Shown here: positions 50,085-61,559 of the stretch, piece by piece | Layout of the letters: every line of letters starts with the position of its first letter | Numbering within the stretch: the first letter of the stretch is position 1 | DNA from: Utricularia gibba | Lineage: Eukaryota > Streptophyta > Magnoliopsida > Lamiales > Lentibulariaceae | Direction of reading: 5' to 3' | Length of the DNA: 64,000 bases | NCBI GenBank assembly: GCA_002189035.1 | Contig: NEEC01000018.1 | Location: 372,001-436,000, forward strand | Notes under the pieces: model-generated | Databases searched by the model: none | Seen by the model: only the letters and a program-made list of their open reading frames with translations | What the model was told of the DNA's origin: nothing | Position numbers and translations under genes: made by a program

Positions 50085-51970
50085 ATCACTTGCATACATG
50101 TGTTTGAACTCTTAAACTCTATTTAATGTATTGCAAAACATGAAACATCGCTTTTGGCTGCCTATTGTGTGTTTTTCAATCTTCTTCTTTAAATCCATGA
50201 ATCCAAAAAATGTTCACACCTTAATAAGCATGACTCCTCAAGTCACTAGGCTCGTAGTCCTTTTCATACATTTTGTACTGATACTTTATTATCAAGATGA
50301 TATCTTCCCAAGTGTTCACTAATATAGAAATACCTTCTCGATTGCTTTCTACTAGAGTATTTGTCATATGAATATACATTTTTAGGAAAACCCTCCTAAG
50401 TTATTCATCATATAGAAATATCATCGTGTATACTTTTTGCTTGGATCTCATTTGATCTAGGCTTTATTTTCATAGCGACTTCATTTACACCACAATAGTG
50501 ATGTAAATGGATAGCTTCCCTAATATACATTTGAGAAAACCCTCAATCTTAGATGCAACTCCTTCCAATAAAAGATTCCAAGTATTTGAGTGTCTATAGA
50601 GTCAATTACTAATGATAGAAAGAAGGTGACTTCATGACTTAATTGAGACACAAAATGTTAGCTTGCAGTCTTACATTCTAAACTTATCCAAAAATTATAA
50701 TGCATAATCAGTTTAGGAGAGGTAGAGCCAGCTACAAATTTGCACCACTTGTACTTAAAAGAAATAATTGAAGGTATCTAAATAGTAAATTCTTCATTGC
50801 AAATTCAATTGATAAATTTGTGATTAGATTGAGTATTAATCTATAAGACTAACTTACAACAATAATATTATCTACACAAAGAAGTAAAATTATTCTCTTT
50901 CCTTATATCCAAGATTAAAAAAAATGATCTACAATGTTACAAAAGAAATAAATGGTCAAGAGAAACAAATGAAAATGTTTGCTTAAGTACATGGAAATGA
51001 GCTAATATTTAGTTTACAAATACATGTAGGAAACATGTATTTTTTATATTGAATGATATATATATATATTCATTAATGTTTTTATGAAGAAAAATACATT
51101 TTTCATATCTAGGTGTCATCTCCCAATTATTAGTAAATGCAATAGATATTATAAGTTGAATGGGCAATCAATCAGTGATCCATCAAACGTAAGTTTTGCT
51201 TTGAATACCAATTGTATATTGTGCAATGGCTTGTGAGACAAAAGGCATTCTTTTATGGTGTATAACTTTTAACTCCTCATCTTTAATCCTTTCTAAAAAA
51301 AAAACAATAAAGTTTTCGGTGAGAATTTTTTTTATATCTTATAAATATTAAAAACATTTGTAACTAAAGAAGAATAATTGGGATATAACGGAGATATATA
51401 CCTATGTTATATAGAGATGATATAGAATTTTGGAGATATATACCTATGTTAAAATTTTTTATGATTAAATTATATAAAGATAACTGGAATAAACAAAAGT
51501 TTGAAAAATGAAAATCCCTTGTAATTAGAAATATTTTTTTAATCATTTTTTATTAATGAAAAAATATTATTATCCTTCAAAAACTAATATGCTTCATAAG
51601 TTAATATTTATCTTAAAATATAAAAAAAAATAATACATTAAATATGCATGGTAAAGCATATAATAAAAGTATGTTTAGGTTTTATTATTATTTTAATATT
51701 TTATTAGCGCTAAGGTTTTATTAATTGTATTTTTGTAGTTGTAATAATGAGAAGTGCATATGTTTGTGTGAAGGGCATATTCTAAAAGCAGAAGTGGAAT
51801 ACTAACTCACATTCACAACAAATCAACACACGGTAGAGAGCACAATGTTCAAAGGATTCACAACTAGGAGAGCAAAGATTCCACATCACAACAAATGTTA
51901 CAAAGGGCCTACCACGAAATGCTTCACATGATGGTCGTAGAATACAGAATAAGGTGATGCTGCTGCAGTT
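50085..51970. other. AT-rich intergenic DNA; HSFA5 3' flank at the right edge
   Basis: No supported gene. 50090-51250 may include decayed 3' portion of copia relic C. 51780-51973 is the probable 3' UTR of the minus-strand HSFA5 gene. Confidence 0.4.
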
Positions 51971-51973
51971 ACC

Positions 51974-53504
51974 TCAAAGAGTGAGACGCTCCATTCGGCT
52001 ATTGTAGTTCGTTAGATTGCTCAAGTTGGACTCTTCGTTTTCAGAACAACCAGGCCGCTCTGTTAGAAACTGTTCCCAGAACAGATCGTTCACTCGAGTG
52101 GTGGTCACCGGTGCTGGCTCATCATTTGGAGCATCATACTGAGACGAGGCACTATCACCGCTTGCACTAGCATTAGAGTCCAGCCTTGCCACTGTGAGCA
52201 TATCCTCCCTTGGCTGAGAGCTTTCAACAGGGGCTTTACTTTTGGTAACTTCCAGAGATGAAGATGCAAGCGTGAGATCTAGAAGGTGGGAAAGGTGATC
52301 ACTGCCACCTCCGTCTACCAAAGATGAGGTTTGGGTGGAATGCATCTTGGAGCTCTCAGATCCCAACCTTCCTGGTAACGGTGATTCTGCATTCAAGTTA
52401 AAAGAAGCCCCATTGTCTGACAGCTCGATTATTTCTGAGGCACTTAAGAAACCAGTAGCAGCTTTGGCATGGAAATCCTTCTGCACACTCTCACTTCTCC
52501 ATTGAGGAGTTACTTCATCGTCATAGGAGCTCGTCATGCCACTAGATACCAAATTAACATCAGAAGCCGCAGGCAATAACTCCAGCCTAAGTGTGTTGCA
52601 CAAGTCTGGTTGTGAAGTGCCTACAAGCTCAGGCCTACTGCTGCAGTGACCTTCGGTTACAGGATCCTCTTGAGCTGTTTCCGCGTTTTCCCCTTGAGGA
52701 GCTCTCCGTTTCTTCTTGTATACTGAAAAATCCATTGATTCAAGTTTCAGAGCTAGTTTGGCAACAAAATCTGGATTCAGGAATGCTTTGTCCAGGTAGG
52801 TAAGCAATTTCTCCTGCCTCTGTTCCATGGAGCTTATACGCCGTGTTAGATTCTCCAACTGACCCTTTGTTGCAGATTGCTGCTCCACGAATTTTAAAAC
52901 TTGTCCTTCAAGAACACGCTTTTCCCGGGTCAGCTTATCTACTTCTTCTTCATACGCTGCTCTCTCTGGATCAATTGAAATTTGAGGCTGGCTATGGCTG
53001 TGAATAGGTTTTCGACGATAAATATTCTTGAGAAGATGCTGGTGGTCCTTCACAAAATCATCATTAGCAAATTCCCATCTTTCAGGATCAATCTTCCTAA
53101 ATCCCTATATCAAAAGCAGGTAAAATCCTTAACAAAAGCAGCCTGGATTACAGAATCATGCCAAACAAAAAAAGATAGTGAACAATTTCCATTCCAAATT
53201 TAGCAGAAGATGCAATCCAAATAAATTACCAACGCCCCATTCAATCCCAATTTCAATCCACTCATTCATGAACAACCATACATACATATGTGTTGAGTTG
53301 ACGGATGAAGCTGGAGAAATTGTTGTGTTTGAAGTACGACGGAAGGAGAACGCGGGCGAACTCCGGCGGGTCCCAAACGATGAAACTCTTAGTGCTCCCA
53401 CTCCACGATACGATGGAGTCCGTCGCAGAATCGTCAACCATCTCGTAGGTTTTCAAGAGAAACGGCGCAGGACTTCCGCCGCCGGCCGAAGGTCCTCCGT
53501 CCAT
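51974..53504 (-). CDS. HSFA5: Heat shock transcription factor HSFA5, intact
   Basis: Class A5 HSFs are nuclear factors binding heat-shock elements; A5 is known to interact with and restrain HSFA4. Two exons, 53504-53286 and 53104-51974, split at the position usual for HSF genes inside the DNA-binding domain; 449 residues. The DNA-binding domain covers about residues 12-105 ([73 protein letters not shown]). A heptad-repeat coiled coil (HR-A/B) follows from about 127 to 190. A basic cluster YKKKRR serves as NLS and the AHA activation motif is [15 protein letters not shown] near the end. The protein closes with RMERLTL, as A5 members do. It shares a 152-bp divergent promoter with the gene at 53657. 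Confidence 0.96.
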
Positions 53505-53656
53505 GGAACCTAACGAGCGATTACGGAGATCCTGCGTTTATATTTTTTATTGCTTATAAAAAAAAATAGGACTCAGAATATTAAATAAATATTTCAGGTA
53601 CTGAAATTGACTAGAGACTTTCTTTCCTGCACTCTGCAGATTCGTTTTCAGTGGAG
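53505..53656. promoter_or_regulatory. Divergent promoter between HSFA5 and HPM1-like genes
   Basis: Only 152 bases separate the two start codons. The span must hold both leaders and both core promoters unless start sites overlap. An AT-rich core (53539-53570, including GCTTATAAAAAAAA) offers TATA-like sequence for the plus-strand gene and, read backwards, TTTATAAGC/AATATAAAC for the minus-strand one. No clear heat-shock element (nGAAnnTTCn) was seen. Confidence 0.7.
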
Positions 53657-55327
53657 ATGGGTTCAAACCAATTCACTGCGTCAACAGAACATGTTTTTCG
53701 TCTCTTCGACGACAACAATACGGCCGGTTTGAGCTTTCTCGGCTTCCCTGAAAAACCCCTTCCGCCACCGCCCCCGCCAATCGAAGTTACGGCACAGGAG
53801 GTAATAGTTACTGGGGATGATTTATATTTCCACTCGGAATGCTAGTGGGCAATCCTGATTGATTTCAAATATTAAGGATAGGTATTGCCAGACACGAAGT
53901 ATCACTTGGATCCTGTTAATGCTGGTGGGCTTACTCTTCTCAAGGTTTGTTGTAATTTTTATTGAAGATTTTCTGGTAAAACTGTAACTTTTTTAAAAAC
54001 CTGTTGAAAGCAACTTTTTTGCTTCCTTGTGCTGATATAGGTGAGCTTTGTTTAGTTTTCTTTTAGGGCCTTCTTCCTTTTTAACCTCGGTCAAATATGT
54101 CTTGGATTCTTTGACATTGTACTGCATGTTTTGACTTCAAGTAGTTGTAATCTGTCTTTGTAATAGGGAAGGGTAAGCACTCGCGATGTGTTTGCTCTGT
54201 CGAATTCAGATTTGGTACCGGGTAAATATGAAGGTGAGTCTGCTACCTCGGTAATTGGCTCAGGATATCTAATACAATTTGTAATAATCATGTCGGAATA
54301 TTTCGTGTGGAGCAGGAGGCTTGAAACTATGGGAGGGTTCACTAGACTTAATTGAAGCTCTTAGTTCTGAGTTACAGCAGGGAAGGATTTCTTTTGCAGG
54401 AAAGCGAGTTCTAGAGGTGGTATTACTGAGATTATGTTCTGAGTTCTCCCACATATGCCATTAGAGTGGAAGCTTTTTTGAAGCCATGGAGGAATGCTAA
54501 TTAGCATAATACCACCGTATAATAAAACCATAAAATATGCAACTTCTTTCCGAGGATCTAACTGTAGTTGTTTATCTTTTCCCTTCTCAGCTTGGATGCG
54601 GTCATGGACTACCTGGTATTTTTGCCTGTTTAAAGGTGGAAATGGTGTTGTTTCATGTTGATTTGCGTTAACATCACTCCTATCATCATCTCCTTCGATT
54701 TTTCAGGGTTCAGAAGCTGTGCACTTTCAGGATTTCAACGCAGAAGTACTGCGTCACCTCACCCTACCAAATGTTACCCATAATATAGAACGCAGTCAGG
54801 TGGAGGTGAGCCAGGGCAGTTTAGAGACTCGTTTTTTCTCGGGTGACTGGGGTGATATGGAGTCCATTTTGCCCATATCTAGCAATGGTAGCCATACTGG
54901 TTGCACAGCGGAGGGCCAAAGAGGTGGTTATGATATTATCCTCATGGCTGAGACAGTGTACTCGATATGCTCACTGTCAAAACTGTATAAACTAATAAAG
55001 AAGGTTTGATGTGATTGTTTGCTTCATCTTTTTGTACTTTTATAATATTAACTCATTTCTGTTTCTTCCTGTGTTTTCCAGTGCTTGAGTAAACCCGATG
55101 GAGTGGTGTACATGGCAGCAAAAAAGCATTATTTCGGGGTAGGAGGAGGATCTTCACAGTTCCTATCTGTTGTTGACGAAGATGGTACGCCCAAGCTTTT
55201 TCATCCTTCTCTCACCAGATGCTGAACACTCACTTCTACTTCAGGCACCTTCTCTAATTCGTTGATCACGGAGATTGCAAATGGTTCATCTAATGTTCGT
55301 GGAGTGTGGAAACTTCAACACAAATGA
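53657..55327 (+). CDS. HPM1: Protein-histidine N-methyltransferase, METTL18/HPM1 type, intact
   Basis: Members of this SAM-dependent family methylate a histidine of ribosomal protein uL3; the plant homologues are little studied. Eight GT-AG exons: 53657-53800, 53882-53944, 54167-54233, 54316-54416, 54591-54635, 54707-55003, 55082-55184, 55245-55327, summing to 903 bases, 300 residues. The SAM-binding motif I (KRVLELGCGHGLPGIFACL) spans exons 4-5. Then come EAVHFQDFNAEVLRHLTLPN, the FFSGDWGDM stretch, GYDIILMAETVYS (motif with the family ILxxETxY signature) and KPDGVVYMAAKKHYFGVGGG. It ends RGVWKLQHK. An upstream GTG codon is not used. The amino end holds a run of prolines (PLPPPPPPIEV). Its head-to-head partner is HSFA5. 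Confidence 0.95.
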
Positions 55328-55329
55328 TG

Positions 55330-56110
55330 TGTCAGGCCGTGTGCTTAAACTGTTGGAAACGATGATCAATGAAGCTTCTTCCTGGGCATAGAGCGTTACA
55401 GCAACATTGATTTCAGTTGTTTTCCATTGATGCGGCAAACCATGTGTTGTATGGCTACTTTTCATGAGATGATCATTAACGTAGAAATGAATCCATAGAA
55501 AACCCTGACCATTAAAGTAGAGTTTACCTGGGGGTATTTTAATTTTCTACCCACTGTAAAATATGTGAATTTGTAAAGTGTTCACTGTGAGATAATATGT
55601 GAAAAAAGTACTCATTTGGTAAAATTAATTTTCTTTTATTTAAATTACATTAAACAAAAATTCTATAAATCTATTTTATCCAGATATATACTGATTTGGA
55701 TTCGGATTTGGATTTTTATTTCTACTTGTGTACATAACTTGGAAAATATGAATTTATATTAAATATATGATAATTAAATATAAAACTAAGTCAAAACCAT
55801 AAAAAAAATATATTTAATTTTTTAGTTCGTTTTTAAATCGGAAAAATATTTTCTTTTATTTAAAAATTGAAAAATAATTATATTATCAATTGTCAAGGAC
55901 ACATACAAGATGTGATTAGTAAAAATAATCAAAAAAATTTAAAATATTCAAACAATGTGAATGTTAATTTATATGTACTCATTTTACATTGATTGTATGT
56001 ATAATAAATATAGATGTAACGAAATATATTTATTAATTAAATAGATTTTAATCAATATATCGATTCAAAATAAATTTAAATATGCAATAAAAATTTTTAT
56101 CATATAATAA
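55330..56110. other. 3' UTR of the HPM1-like gene and AT-rich spacer
   Basis: About 55330-55560 is probably 3' UTR. The rest is strongly AT-rich with nothing recognised. Confidence 0.45.
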
Positions 56111-56113
56111 TGA

Positions 56114-57244
56114 TGATAATTCTCCAAGTGTACAAAAATCATCGAAGTAATAAAATAAGATCGTATCCATAAAAAATTCTTATTAGAATTTTATTTTTGA
56201 ACAAACACTCGAAAATACTAAAAACAAAAAAAGATTAAATTTAAAAATAATAAGAAAAGTGGTATGCGATCTAACATCCATCTTGCTTAAAACTCGTCCT
56301 TGTGTGTATGCAAACCATGAGAACTGACCTTCTTACGCAAGATTTAGAGGTGTTATTCTAAAGTAGTGGTACTTAGTGACTGTTATAGCACTATCCCTTG
56401 TTTTATATAATTATTAAATCAATCACGTCATTAGAGTCATTTTCCTGCTTGTGATAACCCATATTTTCCTCATTCAAATCTAATCTCTATACCTCACATC
56501 TCGTAGATAGATTAAATAGAATATGTCTTACTAACGATGTTAGATTGATCCTTCTTCTTATGTGTTTGAGGCCAACTTTAGATTCTCTCACATATTTTTT
56601 GGGTTTTGTAATACTAAACAGCACATTGCTAAAAAAATAGAATAAAACCTCAAGTTGAACATAGTAAAACAATCACACATGTAAGACTTGCATAAGTAAG
56701 GTTTCACCATAGATACTTACCTGCAAGCTCACACGCACATACACGATTTTTAATAACAAAAATTGATGAAAAACAAAAGAAAGGAATCAAAAACATGTTG
56801 GACTCGACTTAAAACCCTAAACTGACTCTCTCATTCCTTCGATTTTCGGTAATAGTCTTTGTATAATGGTATGGATTTATCGGGCTTTTTTTATTGGGTC
56901 ATATCAAATCTTCTATCCAAATCTTTTGAGATGTAATGCAGATTTTTTAAGATAAGATCTAAATTTTATAAGATAAGATGCGAATCTTATCTGAGCCTCT
57001 TTAACTAGGTTTTTATTTGGATAAACCAAAGCTTTGCTTCCACCAAAATTAATTTGAAAATCCTCTAAATGATACCAAAATTGTCCTGAAAAATTATAAA
57101 ACATATTTCACTTCCAAGAAGATCAAAGTGACATAGAAAAATATAAAATTCTTTTAAAAACATAAAAAAAGAATAAAGTGATGCAAACCGTCGTAAAAGA
57201 GTACTAAAAAGTATAAATAGAAGTAACATAAAATCACTTATTTA
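56114..57244 (-). repeat. LTR family 2, copy C
   Basis: The plus strand begins TGATAATTCTCCAAGTG and ends near AAAATCACTTATTTA. It aligns with copy B through the TCGAAGTAATAAAATAAGAT, GAGGTGTTATTCTAAAGTAG, ATCAATCACGTCATTAGAGT and AAGTAACATAAAATCACTT blocks. The terminal CA has decayed, and no clean target duplication was seen. Confidence 0.75.
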
Positions 57245-57329
57245 ATAATAAATTTTATTATGTTGAAAGAAATTTATTTAAATAAATTATTTGATTCTCA
57301 TGTGATGTTTTTATTACTCTCATCTAAAG

Positions 57330-58350
57330 CATATTATGATTGACCTCCATAATTTTTTATTACCTATTATATTTAGTTTTACATGTGCCTGTTCTATATG
57401 ATTGTCTACTAGGGTATCCATTATCATGCATTTTAGAAATATTGAATAACCACACACTCATCAGAATCTTTATAAAGAAGATCGTACATGTGAGTATTTT
57501 TGTTGAAGGTAATAAAATCAATGATGAAGATTTCACAACTTATGATACACCATCTGTAGAATTTTCAGATTTCGATGTAAATATTGAATTGCAAGATCTC
57601 TTGAATCAAATATTTACATTACTTGGAATCAACTCAAATGGGTACACAATTAATCTGTCTACCCAATACTATGATTAGGACCCTAAATCAAATACAATAT
57701 ACGACTATTTTTTCCCAAATGTAACTTTCTTATTTCTTTTATTTCAATCATATTACTCTGTTTGTAGATTTGTACATAGATTACAACAAATCCGTTGGAT
57801 CCTCTCATCTAGGAGAGATCTCAATGTATTTTGATAATTTTCTAAATAATTATATCAATATTGAAGATGATGATCTAGTAGATACAAAAGAAAGTAAAGA
57901 AGGTTTACTACGTAATTAATTCTCTTAATTTTAATATCTTATGATATCTAACAATTTTATTTTATGATATATATTATGAATCTAATTCAAATTTTATATA
58001 TTAACAGAATATATAGATTATAATTTTGGAACAGCTACGAATCCCCACAATGATGCTTAGTAGAATTACGACAATGAAAACCAAGCATCAAAAGTATAAC
58101 TCCCGCTTGAAGCAAGTGAGTCTGATGAGGAAAGTAATAGAAATGATGGAAATATTACATCACACGAGGGAGAGGAATATGAATCTCCATGCATTGTTGG
58201 TCAGCTATATGTAGATAAGAGAAGACTTTTGCAATGTCTTGTGGAATTACATCATAAGAATTGGCAAAGAATACATTGTGCATGATAAAGAGTCAAGAGT
58301 TCTCGAACTTTGTTACCCTCTATTTGGAAAACAAGAATGCAAATAGAGAA
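57330..58350 (+). mobile_element. Mutator-like (MULE) relic 3, amino-terminal part
   Basis: The frame at 57340-57678 includes IFTLLGINSNGYTINLSTQYY, and continues in shifted frames with VDLYIDYNKSVGSS, DESDEES-type acidic sequence, VGQLYVDKRRLLQCLVELHH and KESRVLELCYPLFGKQECK. These are the amino-terminal and zinc-ribbon-like segments that precede the catalytic domain in plant MULE proteins. It breaks off at about 58350, where Athila-like sequence begins. The catalytic part is absent. Confidence 0.65.
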
Positions 58351-58354
58351 TCTG

Positions 58355-60309
58355 TGTAGCACAAGCCTAGAGTTCCTTCCCGGAGAACAGGATGTGGATG
58401 AAGCAACTCAGCCCACACAGCGAGGTAAGGGACAGCACGGCCGCACAAAATTCTGGCGAGACCGAGCACTAGAGTCCCCTGCTTGGACTCAGCTGAAAAA
58501 CACTGTTAAATTTTCAGATAAGAATGCTCAACTCCTATTTAATCTCTTGACCTTGCACAGAATTTTGTTTGATTTTAAATTGCATACGCCTACTTTGGTG
58601 CATCTGAATCTTCTTGCTGATATTAACCGTTTATTTGATGCTTCTTCTGAGTGGCGTAAATTTTCTGAAATTAGCTTACCGATTTATCCCAAACTTGTTT
58701 TCGAATTTTATACAACTTTTGTGTTTGAGGATGTGGCTGGAAATCCCCTTGCTGAAAATTTGATTTCTTTCCACCTTGGAGGCAAAAATTTTCGTATGTC
58801 TATCAATGATTTTAATGTGGCTTTACGCTTTGTTTCTGAATCTGATTTAGCCACTACACATTACCTCCAAGTCTTTTGTGATTATTCTGACGATTTTAAT
58901 GTGCTGAATGCATATGCTCCAATGTCTGTCTGTGAGCCCCATATTCTGTACACAAACTCAAGGCCCATTACTTGAGGGCACCTGCTCTTTTAGTTTTGAA
59001 CAGGTACTTGGGAGACTGTTACAGTGCAACCCGACAAGGCACCAGCACCATTGCCAAGGTCATTGTATTCTTCCTATGGGCGATGATGAAGAAGCTCTCC
59101 ATCAATTTGGGATGGTGGATTGCAACCCAAATGCACTCCATCACTGCTAAAAATGAAAGAGTGCTCCCTTTGCTTCTCTCGTCACAAAGCTCGCCCAACA
59201 TCTCAAACTACCTAAAGGAGGTTGAGGGAAAGGCTGTCTTTGTTCAAGCGGGTACCAATAGTACCATTACTACTATGCCCCCCTCCATTGTGAATCCATA
59301 CGGTGCACCAACAGACGTTCCTCTCACCACTGCACCTTCAAGCCCCACCAAACATACCCTGCTGCTAGCTATTCAGAGTCTCCAGGAACAAGTTTCTGCG
59401 CTTTCAACGAAGCTGGACATTCTGATGGCTACTGCTTCACACCCCGGCATGCCCCATGACTAAGGTAACCTCCGCTGCACTTGATGATGAGGACATCCTC
59501 AAAATTAAGTGTGGGGGAGGAGTTTATGTCTCTTTTTATTTTCTAGTATTTTCTGGGCATTAGGACTTATATGTCAAACTGTTTTGAATTTTTTTTCTGT
59601 TTTCGTGCTTCATGTTTTGTTTCTCTTTTGTTTTTCTTTATGAAAAATCTCCACTATGCTCCTCAATTACATTTGATTCCATGAATAAGGCTATAATTCT
59701 TAGGATTGATCATGCTTAGGTTCATGAATTCCTTGCTGCTAGGAAAGCACTTCAATTATTTTTCCTTCTAGATATCAAGCTTTTGTTGCATGTTTTAGGA
59801 AAGACCATACCATGACTATGATTACATTTTCATTCCTTATATATATTATGTTGTGAATAAATTTTTGCTGCTCCTATAGTGACCAGACCGAGACTGAAAA
59901 AAAAAAAGAAAAATAGAGATGCCAAAGGTAAGGATGTTTGGCGAAACCGTGGTTAACACCACACATGAGGTTTCGTAATCCAAATATTCTTCCCCAAAGC
60001 GGGGACCTGTATGTGAAAAAAAAAATGAAAGAGAAAAAGGTCTTGAGTCACTATAGTGTATGTTATTTGATGTTTTTTACCTTGATAATGTTAGTGTATA
60101 AGTAGTCATTGGTTAAATCTTTATCTGATACATGCGAACTTGAGTGGCTTGCCTTAATTTGATTGAAAGATAGAAAAAGAATTGAAGTAAATGCCTGTTG
60201 TAGGATGAATGTACCTTAGTAATGCATCATAACTAAGGTTCGGCCCTTTTTCGTGGACTGCTATGATTTTCATACTTGAGAACAAGCATGATTTAAGTGT
60301 GGGGGAATA
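58355..60309 (+). mobile_element. Athila-like retroelement internal region with ORF1 (gag-like) protein relic
   Basis: Two overlapping plus-strand frames, 58310-58975 and 58972-59463, carry a protein like the ORF1/gag-side protein of Athila-type Ty3/gypsy elements. Recognisable parts are LPIYPKLVFEFYTTFVFED, NLISFHLGGKNFRMSINDFN, VALRF, LLVLNRYLGDCYSATRQG, and a carboxy-terminal coiled-coil-like SLQEQVSALSTKLDILM. A stop at 58973 splits it. No pol follows; instead there is about 850 bases of untranslated sequence ending in a polypurine tract (GTGTGGGGGAATA, 60297-60309) directly before the LTR. It is probably a non-autonomous or deleted element. The first frame is fused to MULE relic 3 upstream. 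Confidence 0.7.
59535..59890 (+). repeat. Athila-like 3' untranslated block, copy 1
   Basis: It matches 63560-63905 in direct orientation: CATTAGGACTTAT, CGTGCTTCATGTTTTGTTT, AAAAATCTCCACTATGCTCC, TAGATATCAAGCT and CTATAGTGAC occur at the same spacing with scattered substitutions. It lies between ORF1 and the polypurine tract. Confidence 0.85.
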
Positions 60310-61526
60310 TGTTAAGTGTCATTTTCTAGTTATTTATTAGGTATTATTAAGTATTAATTTAGTGATAAGTTGCCCAATTAGGAGTCTTATTATTAAGTAT
60401 TTGATTTTTATTAGAAAATCCTTATTTTCCTACTTTGTGTATATTTTATGTCTTTTTTCTCACACTTTGACCAAGGCATGTCAGAAGACTGTCATGGAGT
60501 GTTGCAGGAGTATTGCAGGTGGTCAGACTCTGAGTTTTCGTGCCTTGTACGGGAGTTGGAATGATTGTGGGCGGAAGACTGACGCTGGTCATGGCCCTTG
60601 ACTTACGGCATGTCAGAGTTTGCAACAATGATTGGGCATAAACTTGCACGCAAAGAAAAGCTGCTGGCGCACGCAAGACAGAAGGAATGATGGGAAGGGG
60701 ACCCAGTAGAGTTAATACACGTGAGGAGAGATATAAAAGCCACTTGGAGCATTTAGTTTCGAACTTTGGCCATTTCCTTTCTACACTTAGAACTTTTTAG
60801 GTTCTTCCTCCTCTCCAAGGAGGAAGAACACTTAGCTTTCAATTTCCTTTCTGTTTTTATGGCCCTTTGTGGCTAAAAACCTTTAGTTTCTGGGAATTAA
60901 ATGAAGTTTCCTTCCAAGTCCTGAGCAATATACTCGGTTCTTCGCTGAATTGATTTCGGATTCTGCATACATCCACGCATATGGTTACAGTCTTTCTGTA
61001 ACGACTCTTAGTCAAGGTCCATGAGTAGCAAACCACTTCTCGCCCATTTTGGTGAATATCAAGGTGAAGAGCACCAACTCCAACCCTGCTAGTTCGAGGG
61101 AAGTAGCGGATTGTTTGTGGCCTAGGTACCGCGACTGTGGACAGGTTGTGATCTTGGACCTGCCACTAGCCTTTGGCAACAGCTGGGCACACGCGCACAA
61201 TTCGGTTATGAAGGCAATCGAAGGCAATTCTCTTGTCTTCCTAATCGTCCAAGGGGGAATCACATGAGGCTATTCCCGTGCCTCCTTGTCAATCAGAGTG
61301 TAAGGGAGAGTAGACTATTCCTTGCTCCTATAACCAGCTATTCGGAAGAAATCAATGAAAACCGAGGCAAGGACGGACAGTGTTTTACGTTTTACTATTC
61401 CTTGTGCAAACACTTTTTACAAAAACAACTCCCTGAGATCGATACTCGTACTACGCTTTCTAGTGTTTTGCGTTTTCTAGTATCTCAAAGTAAAAATGAG
61501 TGATGTGAAAAGTGTGTTGTACGCTA
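60310..61526 (+). repeat. LTR family 1 (3' LTR of the Athila-like element)
   Basis: Starts TGTTAAGTGTCATTTTC directly after a polypurine tract and aligns with the solo LTR at 3657-5006 (minus). Both contain a leader-like block (ATGGCC.TTTG..GCTA.AAAC), TACAGTCTTTCTGTAA and AACAACTCCCTG near the 3' end. TATATAAAAG-like sequence near 60730 (GATATAAAAGCCAC) is a plausible LTR TATA box. The right end is approximate. The short frames in it are incidental. Confidence 0.8.
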
Positions 61527-61559
61527 AAAACCCATTTCTTTCCCTCTAATTTAAAGAGA

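Noticed and set aside
53178-53513. Plus-strand 111-codon frame
   Set aside because: Antisense of HSFA5 exon 1, whose DNA-binding domain is unmistakable on the minus strand.
60362-61503. Several 70-80 codon frames
   Set aside because: All fall inside the family 1 LTR and share no protein similarity; they are chance frames.
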